Below are positions 12,688 through 23,700 of a stretch of 64,000 nt of DNA, piece by piece. The first letter of the stretch is position 1. Each line of letters opens with the position of its first letter. The translations under genes and the position numbers were made by a program. The stretch is from Lepidodermella squamata (lineage: Eukaryota > Gastrotricha), in the NCBI GenBank assembly GCA_047495785.1, contig JBLDXI010000029.1, positions 2,294,001 through 2,358,000 on the forward strand, written 5' to 3'. The notes beneath the pieces were generated by a model. The model ran no database searches and had not been told where the DNA came from. It saw nothing but the letters and a program-made list of their open reading frames with translations.

Positions 12688-14216
12688 CATTTTTGTCATT
12701 ATAAATAACCCGAGGCATTCAATAAAACATGGTCATCGTTTTATATAATCGATTTTGAGCGGGTTTATTTGACTGGCGAAGACGTCTATAACACGCGTCG
12801 TTTTATCTCTTATAACGAATGCTAAAAGCCACGCCAAGCTAAGTAAACAAAAGTGCGGTCTACAACAACCGAAAACAACAAACGTCTATAGTGATATATA
12901 TCACGGCCAGATAGCAATAAATGTATAATGCTGTGTTTTTGGCCCATGCTCGTTTCTTTTATACCTGTGCCAGTGGCCGAAAGCTATGAATGGTACAGCT
13001 GTGCGAATGAGCCTTCGTGGTAATATTACTGCTTTTCGTAGTAGTGGGCCGTGTGTAATAATCGGAGTGCTTCACTATGCTGACGTATAAAAAGAGTTGT
13101 GGCTACGTGATATCAGTTGTAATAAAAATGGCCGATATGGACTAACGACCTATTTCTTCATGATTTCGCACTTCCTTATAGCAATTTCTTGCCGCACTGT
13201 TCGTGCATAAATTATTCAATAGCCGGTGGTGATTTTTTTTTTGAAAATTCTGCTGACTTTTTCTTTTACATTGTACGGCAATTTGTTTTAGGAGTCAGCA
13301 TTTTTATGCATTTTCTCTACACACATAAATTCGCACGTGCCAGTTGATTTATACGCGATAGCAAAAAAACTCACAGCAATCTGAGAGCAGAGGAAAATGG
13401 CAAAACAAAATCTTCTCGAGTTTTCCCTTCTTTATTTTTCAGGTTTTAACGTTAAATTTATCGTAGAAGTAACTCGTTTATATTATTTGACTTTTTCGGC
13501 TGGCGATTAATTACGCAGCCATACATTGCCTTTAATTACTTACAGGATTAATTGTTTACTAGAAAATCGATTGAGTCATCTATAACTGGCCTTAATATAG
13601 ATTCTTTCTTTCAATTACGAATATTAGGAATTTCGGCTGGATTTCCTCAATTACCTTTAATTAACCTCTACGATGAAAGGCTAAATCTTTTGTCGCTAAA
13701 TTAGAATGTTACAGCTAGGTACCCATTTGAATTTTAAAAAATTATTCAAAAATCACAGCTTCAATAAAATTTGTCGATTTTGTTCGCTCGATTTTGAAAT
13801 GAGAACATCAAAAATCCTTGATCTGCACTCCTGGTCTCTAGAATTTTACTGCTTTTTGCAAGCGGTGCAAGCGGAAAAATTTCACGGAGAATAAATTCGT
13901 CACGTGAAAGACTCAAAAAGTTGTTAGTTCAATTAGGTAACAGTTCGCTGTAATTTTTTTTAACACACGGTTATAACAGACCGGGCTTTTTTAATCTGCC
14001 TAAACTTTCTCATTGTTTCTAAACCTCAGCTCGAGCGTAGAAAATTATCTTTATTTTACACATAAATTATCCCGACTCGACTGACGAAACTTTTTGCCTT
14101 TTAACCTGGAATTTTTTTTATCGGTTTCCAGTTACTAAATTGAAGCTTAATTTTTCCGCATCGATTTTGCCTGTATTTTCCATAATTTTCAATAGATAAA
14201 TGTGAATCCTTAAAAA
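12688..14216. other. Intergenic region between bestrophins F and G
   Basis: About 1.5 kb of AT-rich sequence. It starts with the polyadenylation signal of F near 12720. The only frame of note (62 codons near 13706) has no family features. A TAG acceptor-like site occurs about 25 bp before the ATG of G. I see no further gene, tRNA or clear repeat here. Confidence 0.5.
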
Positions 14217-15804
14217 ATGACAGTTTCGTACAGCGAGGATGTGGCTTATGCCACGCCATTCAGATTCGTTCGACTGCTATTTCGCTGGCATGGTTCGGTT
14301 TACAAGCTCATCGTCTACGAATTCAGTATTTATTTCGCTGTTTACATGGTAAATAAATATTTAAAAATTATCACCGGCTGATTTTTCGGGAATTTTTCTT
14401 AATTAGATGATGAATATCGTGCATTCTTTCATCCTGACCCCGGAACAAGAAGAGCTGTTCTCCAACGTCTGCGCTCAGTTGGGTCGAATGTCCGGCTACG
14501 TTGTTGCTTCTCTAGTCTTTTGCCTCGGTTTCTTCATCCAACAAGTTTGGCGGCGATTTTGCTTTCATTTCAACGTTGTCCCATGGCCGGATGGCTTCGC
14601 TTTCCTCGTATCAGTCAACGTCCGAGGCCACGATATGCACGGCAGACTGCTGAGACGGACAATGGCAAGTAAATTTGACAAATTAAATGATTTATTTTAT
14701 TTTAAGGTAATTCTAGGTCCGATATGCTGTTGCTTCAATCATTCTTACCTGGATGAACTTCTCAGAACGGATGAAGGTTCTCTTTCCGAATCTGGATGCC
14801 CTAGTCATGGCTGGATTTCTAACCGAAAACGAGGCTCAAATGCTGACAACTGTTGCGAGACCTCCTTGGAGGTTAGTTTCATTCCCAAAAGTTCGGTGGA
14901 TTTTTTTCAATTTCCGGAATTTAGGCAAATGGTGGCAGCATCCTGGTGTGCCGCAGTAGTGAAGCGAGCCAGAATGGAAAATCGAATCGAAGATGATTTT
15001 GCTTACAACGCAATCATCCGAGAATTAGACACCATACGTATGAGGTGTCGCCGGTAGGTCCTCACCTAATTATCCGCGCTTCTCTGTTAACAATTTGATC
15101 TTTACAGCTTGATTTCTCAGAACAATCGACCTACTCCACTAGCTCATCTTCACATTGTCATTATCGGCGTGTATTCGTTCTTCTCGATCGCGGCTGTTGC
15201 GGGTAGTCACCGCCTTCAAACTCAGAATATCCATCTAGAACTGATTGGCGATGAAGCCGGCGATATCTGGATGCTTCGCCTGTTGTCCCAAGTCATCACC
15301 ATGCTTCAGTTTTCGATTTGCGCCGGAGTTCTGGCGATTAGTCGCGCGCTAATCATGCCGTTTGGGAAGGACGATTGCAATATTGATGTCGAAGAGATTG
15401 TCAAGCGGCACTTGTCTGTTGCTTATCTGATCGTTGACGAGTTGCATTCGCTGATTCCGGAACTTGAGGACGCTCCCGATGCTGATATTGACAACTCCGA
15501 TATTGCTGACGAACCCTTCGAAATGCCTTTCATCAGGGTTTTTATTTGTCGAATGACAATTTTCTTTATACTCATGAATTCGATTTTTCAGAGACGTCTG
15601 AGCCGACGCCATAGCAAGATGTCAAACGAAGGCAGGCAGCACGAGAAGTTGGGCTTTCTCTTGTCGGTTGCTCCGAAGAAGGATAAGGGTTCAACATCGG
15701 AATCGAGCAGCCAGCCGGATGTTACTGCGGCTCGGGATCGTTTCCTAAAAGAACGAAGTGAATCGAAACTTGAACGACTGATGGACTTCCGAAAACTGAA
15801 CTAA
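14217..15804 (+). CDS. Bestrophin-family anion channel G, with a GC-AG intron
   Basis: A complete bestrophin of about 438 residues in six exons: 14217-14348, 14407-14664, 14717-14871, 14925-15053, 15108-15537 and 15592-15804. The first exon (MTVSYSEDVAYATPFRF...) ends after YFAVYM, an intron not seen in the paralogues. Intron 2 begins GCAAGT instead of GT; channel F has GTAAGT at the identical place. Blocks: FCLGFFIQQVWRRFC, PWPDGFAFLVSVNVRG, and clasp block PFGKDDCNIDVEEIVKRH. The tail shares SRRHSKMS and LSVAPKK with F and ends DFRKLN. AATAAA lies about 45 bp after the stop. It converges on the orphan gene to its right. Confidence 0.92.
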
Positions 15805-15916
15805 TCCTAATCATGCGCAGAACCTATTTTGATACTATTTAGCTGAGCTGAATAAAAGAATACCCATATCAGGAAGGGCTTATGATTTATTTACACGATA
15901 GGACAAGAAATAAGGT

Positions 15917-17821
15917 TTAGCGATTTGGCTCAGGTAACTTTTTCGCACTCTTGTACCATGCGTCGAACTGCCAGTCGGACATCATGAAATTGCGTCTGAT
16001 ATTCCTGGAGTTGTACTTGCTTATAAAAACAGCTTTTGCTGTCTTCACGATCCGTTCTGAAGACGGCCATATCGGCGAATTGATGTAGCTGTAATAGTCA
16101 TCCTCGTCGCCTTTGTCATCCTCGAACTGATCCTCCTCAGCATCAGGCAGATTAATTAGGCCAACTTTGAAGCCTGGAATGCAGTGGGCGATAAAGCTAG
16201 CCACTCTCACCACGTAAACCTGCTCGACCATAAGAAAAATTTCGACTCGCTTACGGCAGCGCCAAGTGTTCTCCGTCATCGTTGCTTTAAGACCGACTTC
16301 AATGCTAGCTGGGACGTCGTAATCTTTGGTAGCTATTGCCACAGAGTCCAGCTTTATTTCAACATCGCCCGAGTCACCCTCGACGTCGGCATCCACATCA
16401 TGAATTTGAACAGATTTTTCCTTCTTTACGGAATTCCAGCCATACTGGCCGGCATAAGTGCACGCGATTTTGACCTTGAGAATAGGACTGCCTTGATAGA
16501 TAAACACCCGTTCCGGATTGATGAGATGAGGTCGATCTGTCTCGTAAGATTGACAACTTGTGAAATAATATCTGCTCGCATCGAAGTAGGAAAACGACCT
16601 GATAACTACACCTGAAGCTTGAGATTTACACCGAAAAACAGTGAAAGGGAAATCTGAATCCTCATCCACGACAATCAGTGCTGGCTTCGGATAGCTGATC
16701 TCCCGCAACTGCACTGTCTTCGGTAAGGTTGACGCGCTTTTGTAGGTATTGCTTTTCTCGTCCAACCACTCCCAGTCGACCCGCCCCGAGCCAATGAAGT
16801 CATGAAGCAGATACGGGCACATCAGGCGCATGGGTGAATGCTTGATTTTCACACTACTAACTTGCATTCGACTCCACTCGAGCACAGGTATCAATTCGTG
16901 GTTTCCAAACATAATACCTGGCTCTCCGCAATCCCACCAGCGATCGCTGTCAAGAGGCAAGCATTGGTAGGAGTCATCGACCAGACGCACCCTGCATATT
17001 CTCGGTGCGCGCAACGCGCATGTGCTATGCGCATCGCAGTTTTTAAATAATCGCGTTGCCATGCATAATTTTAATGCACTATAATCATCATAACGGTCAA
17101 AAATTTTAACCGAAGTCTCGTAGCTTCCCGAAATAATAGCTGCCTCAAGTTTCTTGTCTGTATCACCTGCCGGCTTCACTCCGACTTCGAAGCTGTCCAG
17201 TATAAGCTGATCGCTACCTTTGAACGTAGCCTTCACTCCAGTTTGATAACGTTGTTTATAAAACCCAAAATATCGCTGCCAATCATATGTAGGGTCAAAC
17301 ATTGAAGAATTCCAAACCAAAATGATTTTTTCGCCCTGAGATTTTCGCGCTATTTGATCGATGAAAAGAACTGAGAACGCCCGAGCATCTGTTAGAGGTG
17401 GATTTCTTCCATATACAAAAGGATGCCATTTTCCGAAAAAATCCGGAGATTCTGGCCGGATTACGTCAGTGAGAACCTCCCCTTCAGAATTATCTGTCAA
17501 TTTGAAAGAACGTATTGAAAGCTCAATATCGATAGGGGCACGGTCGAAATCATCAGTATCCTTATATGGATAGTGCAAATAGTTCAAACGGATTTTCACG
17601 ATGTAATCGAATTTTCCAGGTGGGTGCGCGATGATAAGCGCCGCGATGCCGTTACCGCCTCGATACAAGGAAACTTTTTTAGGCTCTTCCTGGCTATTTA
17701 CAACCCATGATTGTTCACCGTTGTGTGGCTTCTGATATGCTTTCATCCAATCGATGTCGTTGCTACAGCAGAAACCGGCTAAAAGAGAAGCAACCGCCAG
17801 GAGAAGCAAAAATCGCGCCAT
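15917..17821 (-). CDS. Intronless secreted protein of unknown family
   Basis: A single uninterrupted frame of 634 codons among intron-rich genes. Residues 1 to about 20 form a clear signal peptide (MARFLLLLAVASLLAGFCC), so the product is probably secreted or luminal. The body is predicted beta-rich by eye, with scattered cysteines and at least one N-glycosylation site (NSS). Near residues 570-595 there is an acidic stretch (DAEEDQFEDDKGDEDDYY), followed by a basic C-terminus. I see no transmembrane helix after the signal and no catalytic motif I recognise. It is head-to-head with bestrophin H, ATGs about 290 bp apart, and tail-to-tail with bestrophin G. The lack of introns suggests retroposition or a lineage-specific gene; function is not inferred. 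Confidence 0.8.
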   Translation of the reverse strand: MARFLLLLAVASLLAGFCCSNDIDWMKAYQKPHNGEQSWVVNSQEEPKKVSLYRGGNGIAALIIAHPPGKFDYIVKIRLNYLHYPYKDTDDFDRAPIDIELSIRSFKLTDNSEGEVLTDVIRPESPDFFGKWHPFVYGRNPPLTDARAFSVLFIDQIARKSQGEKIILVWNSSMFDPTYDWQRYFGFYKQRYQTGVKATFKGSDQLILDSFEVGVKPAGDTDKKLEAAIISGSYETSVKIFDRYDDYSALKLCMATRLFKNCDAHSTCALRAPRICRVRLVDDSYQCLPLDSDRWWDCGEPGIMFGNHELIPVLEWSRMQVSSVKIKHSPMRLMCPYLLHDFIGSGRVDWEWLDEKSNTYKSASTLPKTVQLREISYPKPALIVVDEDSDFPFTVFRCKSQASGVVIRSFSYFDASRYYFTSCQSYETDRPHLINPERVFIYQGSPILKVKIACTYAGQYGWNSVKKEKSVQIHDVDADVEGDSGDVEIKLDSVAIATKDYDVPASIEVGLKATMTENTWRCRKRVEIFLMVEQVYVVRVASFIAHCIPGFKVGLINLPDAEEDQFEDDKGDEDDYYSYINSPIWPSSERIVKTAKAVFISKYNSRNIRRNFMMSDWQFDAWYKSAKKLPEPNR

Positions 17822-18107
17822 TTTCGAAGGATGAAATTTGTAAAAAACATTCTGCTTTTAATCATTTTCATTAAGGTGGGCTTTTTACAAATCTGCGTTT
17901 TGCTGCTTTGTGTATTTTGATTTTCCTCATTTATTTTCGTCTTTCGAGCCGAGCCTTTATGCTGTGAACTAGGCCATGGCCAGCACGCGCCAAATTATTA
18001 GTAGCCATGTTAGCGCGCGTGCCCTTTTTTATTACTACAATGCACTGCTAAAACAGCCGAGCTCGCACTTTTGGTTTGCACTTGTGCCTGCTTTCACTTT
18101 TAATCTT
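17822..18107. promoter_or_regulatory. Putative shared promoter between the secreted orphan (-) and bestrophin H (+)
   Basis: The divergent start codons are only about 290 bp apart, so both promoters must lie here or overlap. The plus-strand frame is open upstream of the bestrophin start from 17976, but the extra residues have no counterpart in the paralogues and are taken as 5'UTR. No core motif can be named with confidence. Confidence 0.4.
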
Positions 18108-20397
18108 ATGACGGTTAATTACAGCGGTGAAGTCGCAACAGCACGGCCATTCGGTTTCGTTCGCCTGCTCTTCAGATGGCGCGGCTCATTTTACAAGCTC
18201 ATCCTCCTTCAATTCGCGTTTTACTTCATCGTCTACAACACCCTGAATTTGGTTTACATCTTCGCCCTGGATGACACCCAACGCGATACTTACGATAAAG
18301 TTGGCAAGCAGTTTGGCCGACTTTCAGGCTACATTGTCGGCCCGGTGATTTTCTGCCTCGGCTTCTTCATCCAACAAGTCTATAAACGATTTTGCGACCA
18401 TTTCTACGACGTTCCATGGCCTGATGCCTTAGCATTCCTGATTTCAGGTAAAAAATTCAGCCGTTATAATTGAAGGCGAAAATTATCAATTTTTATTAGC
18501 GAATGTGCGAGGTCATGACGCGAAAAGTCGACAACTTCGTCGAACAATGATCCGTTACGCCGTGGCGTCGATCGTCCTAGCGTTGATGAGTGTTTCCGAG
18601 CGAATGCAAGCCATTTTCCCGACCCTCGATCTCGTCGTTATCGCTGGCTTTCTTCGCGAAGAAGAAGCCCTAATTTTGAAGGATATCAAGCCAACCTCGC
18701 GGCACATGATCGTCCTCAGCTGGTGTGCGGTTCTATTCCGGAAGGCTCGGTTGAATAAACAAATTCAGGACGAATTCGGCTATAACGCGATTGTTGACGA
18801 GCTGGATAACATTCGATTTAAATGTCGAAGGTACCATGAATTTTTTATAATTTTTCTAAAATAATTTTTCAAATTTTAGACTGCTTTTTTACGACTGGGT
18901 GTCGATTCCTTTGTCCTACATTCAAACTCTACTACTCGGCTTGAGTAGTTTCTTCATGGCAGCTGCTGTTTCTAGCATATATCGCTTAGAAGCTCAAGTC
19001 GTGAAATTTACTTCAGATCCGAAAATTGAATTGGAAGACCAGCACGCGAGCCACGATCACAATCAATGGCCTGTTCGGTTGCTAGCTGAAGCAATCACCC
19101 TGCTGCAATTCACGATCTGCGCCGGAATGTCAGCGGCCAGTCAAAGCCTCATCCGGCCGTTCTCGACAAATGACGGCAATATCGATGTGGATCAAATTGT
19201 TAAACGCCACCTGTTTATTGCGTATATCATCGTCGATGATTTGCATAACATACTGCCGGAGTTGAATGACAGCCAGAGCGAGTCGTTTCGAAGAACTGCG
19301 AATGACATGTCAATCGATGATTTGGTCGGCGTTGGTGGCATCGAATTTGCAGCTTATCAACAAGCGAGGGGGTCGATTTTTTCTCACAGGGTAAGGAAAA
19401 AATTGTTTCACGAAAACCCTAGTTTTCTTGATTTTTATTAATTTTAAATCTTATTAGAAAAATTGTGCCAAATTTCCAAAATTTGAGGATTGTGACATTT
19501 TTAAGATCTTAGAAGCTGCCGGCATTCGATTCAACCAAAATATGACGTTTCAAGTTACTAGTTCTCCCTATCAATTTTTTCTATCGATTTCTACGCGAAT
19601 TTTGCGAATAGCCGATAGCCAATCGCCGATATCGATTTTAATTATCGATTTTGAAAATCAGCGATTTTTTCCAATAGCAGCAGTCCTGAAAGCCATATCA
19701 CACCTTTTTCATACACCTGAGGTAATAAAAAATCCCAGGGTGTCCCAAAATGTGTTCATAACTGTTTCGAATTTCGCGGTATTTTGTTACTAATTATACC
19801 AATTTATCAAATTTCTTACAAATTAAACCTAAAATAAACACCCCGTATCGGGTTCATAAGCCGAAAAATTCGAAATATACCTTCAAGAAATCCCGGAAAA
19901 ACGCGATGGTAACTGATTCGGGATTTTTCGGTTTTTTCGGTATTTTACCCGTTTTGACCAAATTTCTCCGGGATTATTTATCCCCATTGAAAATTTTCCT
20001 ATTTGATTATCATTCTAATGCGTTTTTCTCGTTACGGACATTTTCCTTGCCACGAAAAGGAAAAATTTAGATCCTCCTAACTATATTTTTCTAAATAATC
20101 TAAGCTTATTTAAATATTTTTCTTGTTTTACAGCCTAGTCGAGATCTTGCCGACCTTCGCGAAAAAGGCATTTTATTTCAAATTGGGGCGCAAGACGATC
20201 AAGATGCTTGGCGATGGATACGAAACATTCCTCTAATCAAGTCTATCATTCCCGAAAGACGGCGAAGTTCAGTCTCATCTTCGACTTCTAGTATCAGTGA
20301 ACTCCCTGATTCAATGTCTTCCCGGCGGCCTAGAACTTACACTGTTGAAAGTAAATCAGCTCTGCATAAAGTTCTCAGCTTCAGACGGCTCAACTAA
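18108..20397 (+). CDS. Bestrophin-family anion channel H
   Basis: A complete bestrophin of about 481 residues, exons 18108-18447, 18500-18830, 18880-19390 and 20134-20397. The start MTVNYSGEVATARPFGF aligns with the paralogues. Blocks: FCLGFFIQQVYKRFC, PWPDALAFLIS then NVRGHDAKSRQLRRTM across an intron, and clasp block PFSTNDGNIDVDQIVKRH. The last exon begins without a methionine and was found by phase. It carries RWIRNIPLIKSIIP, resembling the RWLRRIPLLRSIF of channel A, and ends SFRRLN. So A and H are probably a subgroup. The 743-nt last intron holds copies of repeat families R2 and R1. AATAAA follows about 25 bp after the stop. Confidence 0.92.
19610..20060. repeat. Adjacent copies of dispersed repeats R2 and R1 in the last intron of bestrophin H
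   Basis: R2 (about 19616-19700) carries GATATCGATTTTAATTATCG followed by AAAATCAGCGATTTTTTCC. R1 starts near 19733 with CAGGGTGTCCCAAAA and includes TTCGGTATTTTACCCG and AATTTCTCCGGGATTATTTA. Both match copies elsewhere in the window. The same R2-then-R1 order recurs at 27.56 kb. Confidence 0.65.
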
Positions 20398-20716
20398 CAT
20401 CGTTTTCAATCATATTTTTTCACGTCAATAAAAAAGAAGTGATCGATATTGAGAAATTGGCGATTTTTTTATTTAAAAACACGAAAATTTGTTGTAATTA
20501 TTAATCAATTTACACAAAACGATAATATGTAATATAGAATTGAAAAGACATCAAAACTGTGTTGTAAAGATCAACTTGTTCAGAGGTTGAATAGAATAAG
20601 CAACGAGGCGAGATGAAAGCAACGGCGATGACACTTCAGCTGAACGTGTCGCGGCTAAAACCGGGCGTTTAGAAATATTTTTTAGCTATTTTTCACAGGT
20701 CGAAATAAGTTTATCA

Positions 20717-23700
20717 CTATTCAATCTCCCATTTCGGTGTTTCCGGACCTTGGAAGGTGTCTGAAAAAATTGAAAAATTGAAATTAATTAAATATCTCAA
20801 ATCAAATAAATGTCGAACTTACTTGGCAAACACCAGCCTAATAAAACATATCGCGAACTCTTCTTAATCATTAACTGCCATGTTAACACAGGGAAGGGTT
20901 GCTTCAGGACAACAGGCGATGGCTAGGGGGGGAAAATTGATAACAATTCGAAAATTAAAAATTTCGAAAATAATTACCTCGAAATTGATGAAGACGAAGC
21001 TGGGCAGTTTCAGGTAGAAATCGAATTTGAAGAACATGTCGTCGTTGCCGTGATACAGATAGAAACAGCCCGATGGTACCGACATTTGCGTGTCCAGGTA
21101 ATAATTCAGGTACAGCGTCGCCAATGAACCGAGACCGAAGAACTAAAAAAATTGGAAAAATTAAACAAATCGAAGAATTTTAATTTTAGGCTTTAAAATA
21201 AAGTTCATGCCATTTTTGAATTTCATATCTAATTAATGTTCAATTTAGATTTAGATTTTTTAAATTTCAAATTTCAAATTCAATTAAATTTAAAAGAATT
21301 TATAATTAAATTCAAGGCAAATTTGGAATAAATTATTCTAAGACTTACGTCATTTTCCAGTTCCGCATAAGCATCGGCTTCGACGATAGTAATCGGCCTG
21401 AATCGAATTCCCATGGCGCCATCGGGACCACAGAACGACGGCCACAGGGTCAAATTGAAGCGAATATCAAAATCAGCATTCATCAGAAAGGCGAATCCGC
21501 CGAAGTTCACACGAAACGCCGGCGTTGTGTACTGCCAACCGTACGTCCAATCATTGATAGTCAAATTACACGCGTATTGAACCTCGTGGAGGTAGACGTT
21601 GGACAAAGCTCGGAGTAACACGTGGCCCTGGAACCCCTTCTGAGTCTGCTCGCGCAGAAATTGAACGACAGCGATTTCCATTTGAACAATCAAGCGAACA
21701 CCCATCCAGGCGCGGCCGAATAGCTTCGACTCGCCACGGTCGTTGCGTCCGGCGAAGAAGCCAGCCTTCAACCCACCGCTGAGTAGCGTGGCTTTGAATT
21801 CGGCCCGGAATAAACAGTGCCGCTTCTGCGCACTGAAATGATTCGCGTCATTGTCGAATTCGATGGGATTTTCGTAGATTTCCGTGTAATTAACCCCGAC
21901 GACACTGTTCCAATTATCGCAGTCGACCTCAGGCGTGAAAACGAACCCGGATAACCCGCCGGCTAGACCGCCACCCAACCCGGCTAGCGGGTTAGCCCCC
22001 GCCGCCATATCGTCACGCCTTTTCCGGACCAAGCCATGCGTGAAGGCTAGAGAGGTCGCGTTCAACTGCGGGGCCGGTTCTTCCAGCTCAGTCTCGTCGA
22101 TGCCATTCCCGCGTTCCTGGAGATAAGTCAACAGGTAGCTATACCACTCCCTTCCCTTTTTCTTAACCAGGTACCGCGCGATCGGTTGCTTGTTACACGC
22201 GAACGCCCCGGTGAAACCCGGCGCCTCCAGCCATTCGGTTAGGATGAAGCCGTCGACCTCTGGCACGGTGCCAAATCGCGGCCACTGCCTCGCCGCGCCG
22301 CCCTTCGACCCCGCCAGTTCAACGGCGACAACCAGCGCATCGACGAGGCCGCCTCGCATCGAACACGGCGTGTCGGGCGCGCGCAACGCCTCGGCCACAG
22401 CCGAACGCACCGACGCGGAACCGAGGCAATTACGCAGCGAATTCAACGCCTCAACCGACAACTCGCTGGTCCGGCAATTTTTCACGATTTTCGTCAAAAT
22501 CTCCAGTAGCTTCACCGCCGGTCCGCCGAGTTGTTCGACTCGTTCCAGGTTCAAAAAATTCGCGATCGACTCGAGGAAGATTTTGTAGACGTCCTTCGAA
22601 GCCGGGCACGTGACTAGAGGCTCAATCATGTGTTGAAACCACTCAATCACTCGAATTTTCGTCTCATTCGAAATCTGGTCGGTGTCTTTTGAAATTAAAC
22701 TGCTAATAGCGAGCGATAAATGGTGTTCGGTTATCGACATCGAGTCGCTGGACGGCAGCATAGCCAGCATGGCGCTGACCAGCCGGTCGGTCGGGTATTC
22801 CAGCTGAATCATGATGTTGAGAAATTGCGGCCGGAAGCTCGATTCCATCAAATCGGTGTCGTTCAGTAAATTCGCGAATAAATTGTCGATTTCAAAGCCG
22901 TAACCGCTTGATAAGATGTAGAGCATTTTCAGGGTGACATCCCACTGCTGGGACGCGGCGCTGTCGTGCAGTTTCGCGGTTACTAAAGGCAAGATTTTTC
23001 GGAGTAGCGGCTGGTCTTGCCGCTTTTCGGATAGAATGTGCATTTTCGATTCGAGGCCGATTATGCTGCGGAGCAGGTTGGCTTCTTTCATGGCGGTGTG
23101 AGGCGAAAGAGCTACGGCGTCGACCAGGCCGGGAATGCCACCGTCCCGTTTCGCGATTTGGTCCAACTTCTTGGTCAGGATTTTCGATATCAAATCGGCT
23201 GGAACAGAAAAAAAATCAATCAAATTTATACTGAGATCAAGAAAATAAATCCGAAGGTCAACATTCAATTACGAGGAATTTTTGGAAATTTCTGGAGCCC
23301 CAGCCTAATGACTAAGGAAGAGTAAATTTTCAGATATTTCAACAATTTTTCAAGACTCGAAAATTTCTTGTTCGATCTCGAAATTTTCAATTTTTGCTTC
23401 TAAAATTTCAGATATCGGAAAAATCACTAAGATTTTAGATATCGGAAAAATCACTGATTTGTACAATCGATATCGGAAATCAATAATTTCGGAAATTCGC
23501 TCAAAATCAAAATTTGCCGGACGTTCTATTCTCCATTTCTAATGGATTTTTGAGAATACTTACAATTGTCGTACTCCTGGCTGGTAAAGTTGACACTGCT
23601 CAATCTGGCATACTCCTTGCTGACCTCCACCACTTCCTTATCGGTACCAACAGGTGTCGGCTCCGAAGTCATCGCCAAGGTGTAAGTGACTTCAACGCTG

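Noticed and set aside
13706-13894. 62-codon frame between bestrophins F and G.
   Set aside because: No family likeness, low-complexity composition, no supporting splice or polyadenylation context.
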